Shown: positions 1-8,070, counted from the first letter of the stretch. The stretch: DNA of 25,090 nt from CAYMSA01 sp964392965 (GCA_964392965.1 CAYMSA010000021.1:1-25090); one strand, 5' to 3'. Notes: generated by a model from the letters alone, not told the origin. A program made the numbers and translations.

Positions 1-124
1 AAAGCGCCGCTCGGGAACTTCTATTGACCGTCTAGCATTTGGGGTCTAGTTCCGCTCGGCGGCTCCACACGTGTCAGCCGTAGGGTTATGCTGGGACGCG
101 AAGTCGAACGGGGAAGGGGAGGAC

Positions 125-670
125 ATGGCCAGGAACATCCTCGTCCTGTGCGGATCGCCGCGCACGGGAGGCAACAGCGAGACGCTTGCGGACGCGTTCA
201 TCGAGGGAGCCGCGGCTGCTGGCAACCACGTTGACAAGGTTCGCGCCAGCGACATGACGATTGCAGGTTGCACTGCCTGCTACGCATGCGTGGAGACCGG
301 CGAATGCAGCATCGATGATGACTTCGAGCAGCTCGTCCCGCTTCTCTGTGCGGCAGACGTCGTCGTCTTCGCGAGTCCGCTCTACTGGTATTCGTTCACG
401 GCCCAACTCAAGACTGTCATCGACCGCATGTTTGCCGTGGCGGTGAGCAAGAAGTTGAAGGCAGGTCTCGGCACGGTTCTGCTCGGGGCATGTGGTGACG
501 AGACGGTCTCGTCGTTCGACGGCATGAGGCGCTCGTACGAGATCATGGTCGACTTCTGCAAGTGGGAGGACCTGGGCCAGGTCTACGCCACGGGCGTCTA
601 CGACCTGGGAGCCATCGCGGGACACGAGGCGCTCGGTCGTGCCCGGGAGCTTGGAGCCGGCATCGGCTGA
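125..670 (+). CDS. Flavodoxin-fold NAD(P)H-dependent FMN reductase, iron-sulfur-flavoprotein-like
   Basis: 181-residue cytosolic flavoprotein. The N-terminus (MARNILVLCGSPRTGGNS) is the beta-strand plus phosphate-binding loop of the NADPH-dependent FMN reductase family. A four-Cys motif C49-x2-C52-x2-C55-x5-C61 follows; its spacing matches the compact motif of archaeal and anaerobic iron-sulfur flavoproteins. The SPLYWYSF segment (about residues 95-102) is the usual flavin-contacting loop. The ATG at 125 is chosen because a purine-rich Shine-Dalgarno stretch (about 110-122) precedes it and the conserved fold begins at once; an upstream in-frame start at 71 would add unconserved residues. Whether the cysteines hold an Fe-S cluster cannot be told from sequence. 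The electron acceptor is unknown. It resembles the protein at 17359-18063. Confidence 0.9.
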   Translation: MARNILVLCGSPRTGGNSETLADAFIEGAAAAGNHVDKVRASDMTIAGCTACYACVETGECSIDDDFEQLVPLLCAADVVVFASPLYWYSFTAQLKTVIDRMFAVAVSKKLKAGLGTVLLGACGDETVSSFDGMRRSYEIMVDFCKWEDLGQVYATGVYDLGAIAGHEALGRARELGAGIG

Positions 671-785
671 ATGCGGTCACAACGCAGAGCGTCGCGCCTG
701 TCGAAGCGCGTGATTCCTGCTGTCCCTGTCGCTTTCTCTGGCGTTGTCACGTACCTATTGGAAGCCCTATCCTGAGGACACGAAT

Positions 786-1820
786 ATGCATGATCATCCC
801 ACTATCCGTTCGTTCGCGAGCGACAACAACGCCTCTGTCCATCCGCTCGTGATGGAGGCGCTCGAGCGGGCGAACCACGGCCATGCAGTCGCTTACGGCG
901 ATGACGTCATCACACAGAGGACCATGGACCTGTTCAAGGACACGTTCGGTTCGCACACCGAAACGTTCCTCGTCTGGAACGGCACCGGTGCCAATGTGAT
1001 GGCGATCGCGGCTGCCACCCGGCCCTGGGAGGGCGTCATCTGTACCGACCTCGCCCACATCGAGGGGGACGAGACTGGCGCTCCGGAGCACATCGCCGGC
1101 GTCAAGCTCTTCACGGTCGGCGGCACCGACGGCAAGCTCACGCCTGGCGCCGTTCGCCGGCGGGCCTCGGCTCTCGGGCGTATACACTCCAATCTGCCCC
1201 GCCTCGTCTCGATCTCGCAGTCCACCGAGACAGGGCTCGTCTACACTCCTGATGAGCTCGCCGCCCTCGGCGAGGTCTGCCGCGAACTCGGCTTGCTGCT
1301 ACACGTCGACGGTGCCCGGCTCGCCAACGCTGCGGTGAGCCTGGGCGTCGGGCTCCGCGAAGCGGCGGGTCCGGCCGATGTGCTGTCTTTCGGCGGAACC
1401 AAGAACGGGCTCATGAGCGGCGAGGCCGTCGTCTTCTTCAACGCTGAGCTCGCGCGCGGTGCCGGCCATCTGCGCAAGAATGTCCTGCAGCTCGCCTGTA
1501 AGATGCGGTATCTGTCGGCGCAGTACGAGGTCTATCTCGCCGAGGAGCTGTGGAGGACCAACGCGCAACACGCGAACGACATCGCCCGGCAGCTCGAGCA
1601 CATGGCCACCGGAGAGCTCGGTCTGCGTCTGGAGCATCCTCGGGACGCGAACATGCTCTTCGTCGAGCTTCCGATCCACGCGATCGATGTGGTGCTCGAG
1701 AACTGGTTCTTCTACGTGAGCCGCGACACGGGCGTCGCGCGGTGGGTAGCGAGTTGGGACAACCAGCCGGGTGACGTGACCGCGCTCGCTGCCGACCTCG
1801 CACGGGCGGTCGGGCGCTGA
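786..1820 (+). CDS. ltaE: Low-specificity L-threonine aldolase
   Basis: 344-residue PLP enzyme of the beta-eliminating lyase/threonine aldolase family (fold type I), which cleaves L-threonine or L-allo-threonine to glycine and acetaldehyde. The SFGGTKNG motif carries the Schiff-base lysine K206. H91 in the HIEGDETGAPE-like stretch is the expected PLP-stacking histidine. HVDGAR (D175, R178) supplies the pyridine-nitrogen aspartate. The N-terminal FASDNNASVHP matches the family's usual start. Length is normal for the family. The ATG at 786 follows a GAGGA Shine-Dalgarno (774-778) at good spacing; a start at 744 would lack this. It could serve glycine synthesis or threonine catabolism. No glycine-cleavage gene is nearby to decide. 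Confidence 0.93.
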   Translation: MHDHPTIRSFASDNNASVHPLVMEALERANHGHAVAYGDDVITQRTMDLFKDTFGSHTETFLVWNGTGANVMAIAAATRPWEGVICTDLAHIEGDETGAPEHIAGVKLFTVGGTDGKLTPGAVRRRASALGRIHSNLPRLVSISQSTETGLVYTPDELAALGEVCRELGLLLHVDGARLANAAVSLGVGLREAAGPADVLSFGGTKNGLMSGEAVVFFNAELARGAGHLRKNVLQLACKMRYLSAQYEVYLAEELWRTNAQHANDIARQLEHMATGELGLRLEHPRDANMLFVELPIHAIDVVLENWFFYVSRDTGVARWVASWDNQPGDVTALAADLARAVGR

Positions 1821-1910
1821 TGAAGGCGGACACGCGGTCTCGGGCCGGCATGTGGTGTGAGAGGCGACCGTGAGTCCGGAGGTGTGGGTCTTTCGTCGGG
1901 GAGGGGAATC

Positions 1911-3554
1911 ATGGGTCCGGATTGGGCACCGCCAGGCGTATCGGAGTGCGGGGAAGCGGCAGAAGCCCCCAGAGAGGTTCTGATGCCGGTCGCCGGGGAG
2001 CCGTGTGGCTCGCTCGTGGGACGGTTGCCTGATTCGTGGCACCGTGAGACCGACGTCGTCGTAATCGGCTACGGGGGAGCGGGCGTGTGGACGGCCCTCA
2101 CTGCTGCCGACGAGGGGGGTGCTGAAGTCCTCGTCCTTGAGAAGGCTCCCGTGCGCGGCGGCGGTAGCACTTCCATCAACCTCGGCGAGTTCACTCTCCC
2201 GAGTGATGCCGATGGGTGTTTCCAGTACATCAAGGCGTTCTGCCATGGTCTCACGCCGGACTCTGTCATCCGGGCCTGGGCGACCGAGGCGGTCAGGAAT
2301 GGCGAGTACGCCACGAGGTGGGGCCTTCCCTGGCGGATGTCGCCAGGTACCATCGCCTCGGGCAAGTCGTCCGAGTACCCGTTCTTGCCGGGTGCCGAGG
2401 CGATGGGCGTCTGTCGGATGGACGGCTTCGGGATAGCGGCATGGCGGCTCCTCGACAAGGCGCGCGAGGACCTCGGCATCGAGGTCTTGTTCGGCGCTCA
2501 CGACGAAGAGCTCATCCAGGATCCGGAGACTCGTGAGATCCTCGGCGTCTGGACGTACTTCGGTGATGACCCGAAGCCTGTTGCAGTCAAGGCCCGCAAG
2601 GCTGTCGTCATGACGCTCGGCGGGTTCGAGTTCAACGACGACCTCAAGCGCAAGTACCTCAGGATCTATCCGGCTGATGGCTTCTACGGCTGGCCGTTCA
2701 ACACCGGCGACGGCATCGGCATGGTGCAGCGCGTGGGCGCGCAGCTCTGGCACATGAGCAACATGATCGGTGGCGCCAACTTCAACGCGCATGATGCCGA
2801 GCATCCCTTCGCCATGGCGCTGCGCCCGAAGAGCGACAACTACATCTGGGTGGACCGCATCGGCCGGAGGTGGCGCAACGAGATGTCGCCACCGCATCCG
2901 CACGTGGGTTGGCACGCGTTCGAGGGCTTCGACGAAGGCATCTGCGACTTTGTCAAGGCGCCCACGTGGGTCATCATCGACCATACGGTGTTCATGGCCG
3001 GCCGACTCGGCCCGAAGGCGACCGATGACATGGCGCGCGGCATGTACGCGGCAGGGCTTCCGAGCGAAGTCTACGGCTGGGACGGATGGAGCGAAGACAA
3101 CGTCCCGGAGCTCGAGAAGGGCTGGCTGCTCACCGGTGCCACCATCGATGAACTCGTGGACCAGATCCTCACCCGGGACGAGTGGATGGATCGTGAGACG
3201 CTCAAGAGCACCATCGAACGCTACAACGCTTTCTGCCAGCTTGGCGAGGACCTGGAGTTCGGCAGGCCAGGAGGGCGCCTCGCGCAGATCGCTACACCGC
3301 CTTACTACGCTTGGCCGATCTATCCGGGCGGCTGCTCCACGCTCGGCGGTCCCGAGAAGAACGAGCACGGACAGGTACTCGACGTGTGCGGCAAACCGAT
3401 TCCACGTCTGTATGCTGCGGGTTCATTCGGCAATATCGCGGGACACACTTACGGGATCGCCGGTGGCAACAACGCGGAGAACATGGTCTGGGGCCGAATC
3501 TGCGCCCGCCATGCGTCTTCACTCCACGACTGGGATACCGACGAACGGGCATAG
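1911..3554 (+). CDS. FAD-dependent oxidoreductase, fumarate reductase / 3-ketosteroid dehydrogenase superfamily
   Basis: About 547 residues with no signal peptide or heme-binding CxxCH, so a soluble cytosolic flavoprotein. The dinucleotide-binding motif VVIGYGGAG lies near residues 50-58, followed by the acidic strand end VLVLEKA. The C-terminal FAD-domain signature is PIPRLYAAGSFG followed by GIAGGNNAENMVWGRI. The superfamily reduces or dehydrogenates activated C=C bonds (fumarate, urocanate, 3-keto steroids). Two fumarate-binding positions appear changed: CSTLGG replaces H-T-M-G-G, and GIAGGN replaces N-R-L-G-G-N. Fumarate is therefore an unlikely substrate; the true one is unknown. The ATG at 1911 has a strong GGGGAGGGG site (1898-1906). 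The ATG at 1983 with AGAGAGG upstream is an alternative that would remove 24 unconserved residues. The Cys-rich gene follows 98 bases downstream. Confidence 0.88.
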   Translation: MGPDWAPPGVSECGEAAEAPREVLMPVAGEPCGSLVGRLPDSWHRETDVVVIGYGGAGVWTALTAADEGGAEVLVLEKAPVRGGGSTSINLGEFTLPSDADGCFQYIKAFCHGLTPDSVIRAWATEAVRNGEYATRWGLPWRMSPGTIASGKSSEYPFLPGAEAMGVCRMDGFGIAAWRLLDKAREDLGIEVLFGAHDEELIQDPETREILGVWTYFGDDPKPVAVKARKAVVMTLGGFEFNDDLKRKYLRIYPADGFYGWPFNTGDGIGMVQRVGAQLWHMSNMIGGANFNAHDAEHPFAMALRPKSDNYIWVDRIGRRWRNEMSPPHPHVGWHAFEGFDEGICDFVKAPTWVIIDHTVFMAGRLGPKATDDMARGMYAAGLPSEVYGWDGWSEDNVPELEKGWLLTGATIDELVDQILTRDEWMDRETLKSTIERYNAFCQLGEDLEFGRPGGRLAQIATPPYYAWPIYPGGCSTLGGPEKNEHGQVLDVCGKPIPRLYAAGSFGNIAGHTYGIAGGNNAENMVWGRICARHASSLHDWDTDERA

Positions 3555-3652
3555 TTCAGGTAAGGTCATCTCGCGGGGAGTATGATGGACGTGGCGCCAG
3601 CAGGAAGGCGCCAGCAGGTCTCCCGGCGCGGAGGCCCGCAGAGGGAGTCGCC

Positions 3653-3961
3653 ATGTGCATAGCGTGTAGCCCGATTTGCGGTCATTGCAGGCCACCTACG
3701 AAGAAGGCGGTCACGTGCCCCGAGTGCGGGACCCTGAGTGTCTTCGACATTGTCGTGAGCGCTGACCCGCCGAGGCGGCACTGTCCGAAGTGCGGTCTCG
3801 ATGTGACGGAGTTCGCCACGCCTCCCATAGTGTTCTGCAAGGCGAGCGGTCTCATGTGTGCGAACCCGTGTCAGCGACACACGAAGGCCCCGGAGGACGG
3901 GCAGCTGCGGGTGTGCCACTCGAACACACCGCCACCCGTTCCCTGTGCGGTCGCACTCTGA
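3653..3961 (+). CDS. Cysteine-rich small protein of unknown function (zinc-ribbon-like)
   Basis: 102 residues with 13 cysteines. CxxC pairs at C2/C5, C9/C12, C22/C25 and C44/C47 are visible; C22-PEC-G and C44-PKC-G together look like one zinc-ribbon knuckle pair. Five further cysteines (C62, C69, C73, C88, C98) fall in the C-terminal half. I do not recognise the family. The ATG at 3653 is supported by GAGGGAG at 3641-3647, 5 bases upstream; the open frame extends further 5' but without conserved or well-initiated sequence. It sits 98 bases after the FAD oxidoreductase, on the same strand, and just before a strong hairpin, so the two may be co-transcribed. A metal-binding or electron-transfer role is possible but only inferred. 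Confidence 0.72.
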   Translation: MCIACSPICGHCRPPTKKAVTCPECGTLSVFDIVVSADPPRRHCPKCGLDVTEFATPPIVFCKASGLMCANPCQRHTKAPEDGQLRVCHSNTPPPVPCAVAL

Positions 3962-4008
3962 AGCCAGTGACGGCCGAGGTACTGGTCGGCTGACTCATCT
4001 CCCAAGCG

Positions 4009-4048
4009 CAGATGGAGCCGGCTCCCTCACGGGAACCGGCTCCATCTG
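4009..4048. terminator. Strong hairpin terminator between convergent genes
   Basis: Arms 4011-4025 and 4032-4046 pair over 15 positions with one C-A mismatch (4022/4035) around a 6-base loop, and A-T and C-G pairs extend the stem outward to 4009-4048. There is no T-run on either side. The hairpin lies between the Cys-rich gene (plus) and the trigger-factor-like gene (minus), where a bidirectional terminator is expected. U-less hairpins are common in high-GC bacteria. Confidence 0.75.
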
Positions 4049-4097
4049 TCATCAGACGACTCGACGGGGATAGCTCGCCCCATCACCTGGCGGTTCG

Positions 4098-5105
4098 TCA
4101 GGCTTCGTAGGTGATGTGTGCGGTGTCACCCAGCCACTGAACGGCTTTGTTGCGCAGCGCGGCCTGGCGCGCCTCGGGGAGCTTTCCTGCGTCCTCACAG
4201 GCCTTACGAGCGGCAGCGTTCTGTTGAGCGTTCTTGCCACCGAAGACCATGTTGATCTCCTCGTCGCTCACGTTCAGGTTCAGGTGCTCCGCGAGCAGGT
4301 CGAGAGCAATCGCCTGGGCGACCATCTGCCGTGCCTGCATGAGCATCTCCATGTCGAACTGCTGTCGACTGATGCCCTCCTGCTGGAGGAACTCATCAAG
4401 CGTCATGCCCTGCTGTGCGAGGTTGTGTTCGAAGCTCTTGTGCGTGTCACGAAGGCCTTGCTCGAAGAGCGGGTCCGGAATACGCGCATCCAGACGCTTG
4501 GCAAGCTCGGCGACACACTCGTAGTACTTCCGCTGCTCGATGTGCTGGCGCCACTGCTGCTGGAGGTCCTGCCTGATGCGCGCTCGGAAGCCATCGACGG
4601 TGTCACAGCCCATGATGTTCTTGGCCACCCATGCGTCCGTGAGTTGGCCTGCGGTATGCTCTCTGATCTCCAACACCGTGACGGTCGCGGTGATGGTCTT
4701 GTTCAGCGCAGGAGCGCTCTCGCCGTCACCCGCCGGTGGTCCTTCGAGCTCGAAGTCGAACGTCTTCGTCTCGCCCACTTGCATCGTCTTGACCTGTGCC
4801 TCGAACCCTTCAGGCATGAAACCATCGCCGAGCTTGAGGATGCGCCTGCCGGTCAACGGGGTGAACGGCTTGCCGTCCTCGAACGACTGCAGTTCGATGT
4901 ACAGGTGGTCGTCCTCCCTGATCTCCCGATCCTCGACCTTCTCGTAGCTTGCGAGGCTCTCGGCGATCTGGGCGATCTGCTCTTCAACCTGTTCATCGGT
5001 CACGTTCACGACCGGCAGCGTGATGGATACCGGTTCGTATGATGAGAGCGTGAATCCCGTCTCCGGCGCGTTCTCGGCCGAAGGCTGTGTGCTTTCTTCG
5101 GACAT
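4098..5105 (-). CDS. Trigger-factor-like peptidyl-prolyl isomerase lacking the ribosome-binding domain
   Basis: 335 residues. After a short acidic N-terminal stretch, residues about 24-65 match the trigger-factor linker (VNVTDEQVEEQIAQ... VEDREIREDDHLYIEL). An FKBP-type domain (about 62-155, with LKLGDGFMPEGFEAQV) and the helical C-terminal chaperone domain (about 156-335) follow. Classical trigger factor is about 430 residues and opens with a ribosome-binding domain carrying a GFRxGxxP loop; that domain is absent here, and no room for it is left in frame. The protein should therefore act as a free chaperone/PPIase, or as a paralogue of a full-length Tig encoded elsewhere. The ATG at 5105 is fixed by an AAGGAGGAG site immediately upstream on the minus strand. 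No clpP or clpX is adjacent, unlike the usual tig locus. Confidence 0.87.
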   Translation of the reverse strand: MSEESTQPSAENAPETGFTLSSYEPVSITLPVVNVTDEQVEEQIAQIAESLASYEKVEDREIREDDHLYIELQSFEDGKPFTPLTGRRILKLGDGFMPEGFEAQVKTMQVGETKTFDFELEGPPAGDGESAPALNKTITATVTVLEIREHTAGQLTDAWVAKNIMGCDTVDGFRARIRQDLQQQWRQHIEQRKYYECVAELAKRLDARIPDPLFEQGLRDTHKSFEHNLAQQGMTLDEFLQQEGISRQQFDMEMLMQARQMVAQAIALDLLAEHLNLNVSDEEINMVFGGKNAQQNAAARKACEDAGKLPEARQAALRNKAVQWLGDTAHITYEA

Positions 5106-5293
5106 ATCTCCTCCTTGAGTGATTCGTGTCTCCCCATGGTACCGTGACCCGTCGTCGTCCGCTATGCCGAGGTGGCTCCTCCGGGTACTCAATCGTCTGC
5201 CATCGGCACGCGGGTGGAAGCCGGTCGCAACTGAGGGCTAGAATCGGGAGACAACGTGCGGCGTTGTCTGCTTCCGGGAAGAAGGAGGGCGCT

Positions 5294-5734
5294 ATGGGCC
5301 GGGTCGACGAGGTGGGACGGTTGTTCGCCGAGGGCTACGCCTGCTCTCAGGCGATCACGGTGGCCTACGCACCCGTCTTGGATCTTGATGCCGATGAAGC
5401 GGCTCGGCTCGCGTCAGGATTCGCGATGGGGATGGGGCAGGGCCAGACGTGCAGTGCGATCACCGGTGCGGTGATGGTTCTCGGTCTCTTGCAGTGCGAG
5501 ACGCCGTGCGGCTCGGCTGCCTCGAGGGCCGATGTCGCGGCAGCCGTGACCGAGCTGACGCATCGGTTCAGGGAGCGGCTGGGCGGTGTGCTCTGTCCGG
5601 AGGTCATCGGTGTCGACCTGCGGCGACCCGAGGGATTCGAGGAGGCGCTCACGCAGGGCCTCTTCGCTTCGCGCTGTGGCCTTGCCGTGCGCACATCGGC
5701 CGAGCTTGTGGAGGAGTTGATCGTGCGCGGCTGA
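5294..5734 (+). CDS. C_GCAxxG_C_C-type putative redox protein
   Basis: 146 residues with the layout of this small putative redox-active family: an N-terminal helix with YACSQA (C17), a glycine-rich turn (GFAMGMGQGQ), the core T-C53-S-A-I-T-G-A-V, then C68/C72, C101 (LCPEVIG) and C128 near the C-terminus. The core has Ser after C53, where I expect Gly in most members. Biochemical function of the family is not established. The ATG at 5294 follows AAGGAGG (5282-5288) at 5-base spacing. It is transcribed divergently from the trigger-factor-like gene across a 188-base gap that contains a TAGAAT box at 5239-5244 as a possible -10 element. The first DegV gene follows on the same strand after about 70 bases. 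Confidence 0.82.
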   Translation: MGRVDEVGRLFAEGYACSQAITVAYAPVLDLDADEAARLASGFAMGMGQGQTCSAITGAVMVLGLLQCETPCGSAASRADVAAAVTELTHRFRERLGGVLCPEVIGVDLRRPEGFEEALTQGLFASRCGLAVRTSAELVEELIVRG

Positions 5735-5804
5735 GAGAGTGATCGATGCCGCATGCGTCCCGGACGTCCGGCCCGGGACAGGGCGGGCGGCCGAGGAGGA
5801 TGGG

Positions 5805-6629
5805 ATGATACAGATCGTGACCGACAGCTCCTGCGACCTGCCACAGGAGCTCCTCGAGCGATACGGGGTCACCGTCGTACCGCTCGTTGTGGACATCGAC
5901 GGTGACAGCTTCCGCGAGCGCGTCGAGATCACGCCCGCCGAGTTCTATGCGCGCATGGCGCGTAGCGTGGGGCTTCCCCGCACATCGCAACCCTCTCCGG
6001 CTGTCTTCGCGGAGACCTTCGCGTCGTTGTCCGCACAGGGCCCGGTCCTCTGCATGACCATATCGTCCAAGCTCAGCGGCACGTACGAATCGGCGTGTCT
6101 CGGACGCGATCTCGCGGGCGTGGACGTTACGGTATTCGACACGTTGGGCGGTTCACTCGGCCATGGCCTGCAGGTGCTGAAGGCATGCGAGCTCGCTGGA
6201 CGGGACATGGCGTTGCCGGAGGTGCTGCCGCATCTCATCGACTACCGCGACCAGATGACCATCCTCATCCTCCTGAACACGCTGGAGAACATCGTGAAGG
6301 GCGGACGCCTCAGCAAGTTCCAGGGCGGGCTGTCGGCACTGCTCGACATCAAGCTGCTCCTCCATGGTGTCGAGGGCGCCGTGGAGGTGCTCGAGAAGGT
6401 GCGCGGCAAGAGGCGGTTCATCAACCGTGTTCTTGACCGCATCGCCGAGTCGTGTCCGGACATGTCAGATCGCTACGTGGGGATCACCCACTTCGATGCG
6501 CCCGAGGATGCGCAGTCGATCGCACAGGCACTGCGTGAGCGATGCAGTCCGCGCGGCATCATCGTGAATGACATGGGCCCCACCATGGCGACCTATGCCG
6601 GAGCGGGCGGCATGATCGTCTCGTTCTAG
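5805..6629 (+). CDS. DegV family fatty-acid-binding protein (divergent)
   Basis: 274 residues, the family's normal length. The N-terminus (MIQIVTDSSCDLP) is the family hallmark; RTSQPSP (T60, S61) and SSKLSGTY (about 87-94) provide the usual lipid-carboxylate-binding loops. DegV/FakB proteins carry fatty acids and can present them to the FakA kinase for incorporation into phospholipid. Here the C-terminal H-T-G-P-G motif is altered: Y264 replaces His, and the following residues read AGAG. Ligand binding may therefore differ. The ATG at 5805 follows AGGAGGA (5794-5800). No fakA-like kinase lies in the window. A second, more canonical DegV gene is at 9290-10171. Confidence 0.9.
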   Translation: MIQIVTDSSCDLPQELLERYGVTVVPLVVDIDGDSFRERVEITPAEFYARMARSVGLPRTSQPSPAVFAETFASLSAQGPVLCMTISSKLSGTYESACLGRDLAGVDVTVFDTLGGSLGHGLQVLKACELAGRDMALPEVLPHLIDYRDQMTILILLNTLENIVKGGRLSKFQGGLSALLDIKLLLHGVEGAVEVLEKVRGKRRFINRVLDRIAESCPDMSDRYVGITHFDAPEDAQSIAQALRERCSPRGIIVNDMGPTMATYAGAGGMIVSF

Positions 6630-6662
6630 GCTGCCATGCCGTGATGCGGGGCACGTCGGCGA

Positions 6663-7760
6663 TCAGGCGTGATGCCGGGGTCGTTTCCCGTTCCCCTGGG
6701 CATCGTCGCACTGCGATTCCGTCCCGTTGGGGGTGCCGGCAGGTTCGCTGCTGGTCTCCACATCCGGCGCTGCAGAGCGCCGCACCACGACGACCTCGTC
6801 GCCGGTCCGCAGCTCGGCCACTGACTGGTCGTAGAACTGGTAGAGCCGCTTACCCCGGACAACGCCCAGGACGCGCTCGTTCCTGATGTAAGACGGCGCG
6901 AGCCCGACCTCCTCGGCGGCAACGGGTCTTTGCGTGATCTCGATGCCTTCACCTGATGAGATGAGGTCTTCGATGAGGTGTCCGAGGTTGGGATTGATCG
7001 CCGAGATACCCACGATCCGCCCCACCGACTCGGACGAGGTGATGACCGCGTTCGCGCCGGATTGGCGCACGAGTGAGGCGTTCTCCTCCTTGCGGACGGC
7101 GACGATGATGTGCGCCGAAGGGTTGAGCTGCCGGACGGTGAGCGTCGCCAGGATCGCCGTGTCATCCCTGCCGACGGTGATGATCACCTCGCGTGCCAGA
7201 GCGATCTCGGCCCGACGGAGCAGTTCGCGGTCCGTGGCATCGCCGGCGAACGCAGCGAGTCCGTGGCGGTTGGCGTCGGCCACGGCGGCCGGTGATGGAT
7301 CGATGACGACGATCTGGTCGGGGGGTGTGTCGCTCTTCATGAGCGTCGACGCCGCGCTCTTGCCCATGGTGCCGTAGCCGATGATCAAGGTGTGATCGCG
7401 CATCTTCTTCCTCCACCTGCCGTCACGGATCGCAGTGCGTCCCTTGCTTGCGAGTACCTCGAGGGTCGTTCCCAGCAGGAGTACCAGGAAGCCGATGCGT
7501 AGCGGTGTGACGACGAGCGCGCTCAGAAGCCGTGCATGCTCGGTCACGGGGGTGATGTCGCCGTACCCGGTGGTGGTGATCGTAACCGTCGTGTAGTAGA
7601 AGGCGTCGATGAGGGAAATCTCGTCATCGACGGCGTCCCGGTAGCTGTCGCGGTCGATGTATACGATCGCCGTGCTGAGGACGAGCAGGAGCAGGACGAG
7701 GCCCAGGCGACGGATCAGCTCCTGGAACCATGTGAGCGAGTGCGCCGGCAGGGTGACCAT
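6663..7760 (-). CDS. Two-TM potassium channel with cytoplasmic RCK (TrkA-N/TrkA-C) domains
   Basis: 365 residues. A first membrane helix (about 18-35), a pore loop with the K+ selectivity filter T-T-T-G65-Y-G67-D and a second helix (about 79-101) are followed by a Rossmann RCK domain with GYGTMG (128-133) and acidic strand end VVIDPS. A TrkA-C-like C-terminal domain (LRTGDEVVVVRR) and a hydrophilic tail complete the protein. This is the MthK/KCh-type channel architecture, gated by a ligand bound to the RCK ring. The ATG at 7760 has a weak ribosome-binding site. A GTG at 7838 has GGGAG well placed and would add 26 basic residues, but third-position GC between 7838 and 7760 falls to about half, unlike coding sequence here, so 7760 is preferred. 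Its 3' end is convergent with the DegV gene. Confidence 0.9.
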   Translation of the reverse strand: MVTLPAHSLTWFQELIRRLGLVLLLLVLSTAIVYIDRDSYRDAVDDEISLIDAFYYTTVTITTTGYGDITPVTEHARLLSALVVTPLRIGFLVLLLGTTLEVLASKGRTAIRDGRWRKKMRDHTLIIGYGTMGKSAASTLMKSDTPPDQIVVIDPSPAAVADANRHGLAAFAGDATDRELLRRAEIALAREVIITVGRDDTAILATLTVRQLNPSAHIIVAVRKEENASLVRQSGANAVITSSESVGRIVGISAINPNLGHLIEDLISSGEGIEITQRPVAAEEVGLAPSYIRNERVLGVVRGKRLYQFYDQSVAELRTGDEVVVVRRSAAPDVETSSEPAGTPNGTESQCDDAQGNGKRPRHHA

Positions 7761-8070
7761 CGTCTGCTCGCGCCAGGGAAGTCCCTTCTGGCGTTCTCGC
7801 GAGAGTACGGATTTCCCGCGTACCTGTCTTCGACTCACAGCGGCTCCCGTCGGCCAGACCCGCACAAGACAGCCTGGCTGACCCGTCCAGGGCGTCTGCT
7901 GAGAGACTAGCCCGCCCCGTAGTCTGCCGCAACCGCAGCGGGGCCGGCGGGGTGCGCCGCGACGACGTGGCCGTGGCAGCACCGAATGTGTTCGCTGCTA
8001 TGATGATCATGCGGGGGTTCGCCGGGCCGTCGCCTTGTGCGAGTGCCGAACAAGTCCCAGGGAGGGCGTT
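7761..8070. other. 310-base divergent intergenic region
   Basis: This separates the K+ channel (minus) from the HdeD-like gene (plus). It contains the possible alternative channel start at 7838 and a promoter-like extended -10 at 7996-8004 for the plus-strand gene. The rest is GC-rich, with no further gene I can support on either strand. Confidence 0.6.
7996..8004 (+). promoter_or_regulatory. Extended -10 promoter element for the HdeD-like gene
   Basis: TGCTATGAT combines a TGn extension with a 5/6 match to TATAAT. No good -35 box is seen at 16-18 bases, as is usual for extended -10 promoters. It would start transcription near 8011 and give a leader of about 60 bases ahead of the ATG at 8071. 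Confidence 0.45.

Noticed and set aside
744..773. TTGTCA (744-749) and TATCCT (768-773) as a promoter for ltaE
   Set aside because: The boxes are near consensus, but the start would fall near 780 and exclude the good ribosome-binding site at 774-778, leaving an almost leaderless mRNA.
1299..3368. 689-codon open frame on the minus strand
   Set aside because: It is antisense to ltaE and the flavoprotein, which have clear family motifs. Long antisense frames are expected in high-GC DNA, and the translation is Arg/Pro-rich with no recognisable domain.
4116..5042. 308-codon plus-strand frame over the trigger-factor-like gene
   Set aside because: It is a mirror frame of a gene with a clear PPIase domain and strong ribosome-binding site; its Leu/Val-rich translation matches nothing.
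7761..7838. N-terminal extension of the K+ channel to the GTG at 7838
   Set aside because: A GGGAG site supports it, but third-position GC in the extension is about 50%, unlike the strongly GC-biased coding sequence after 7760. Kept only as an alternative start.
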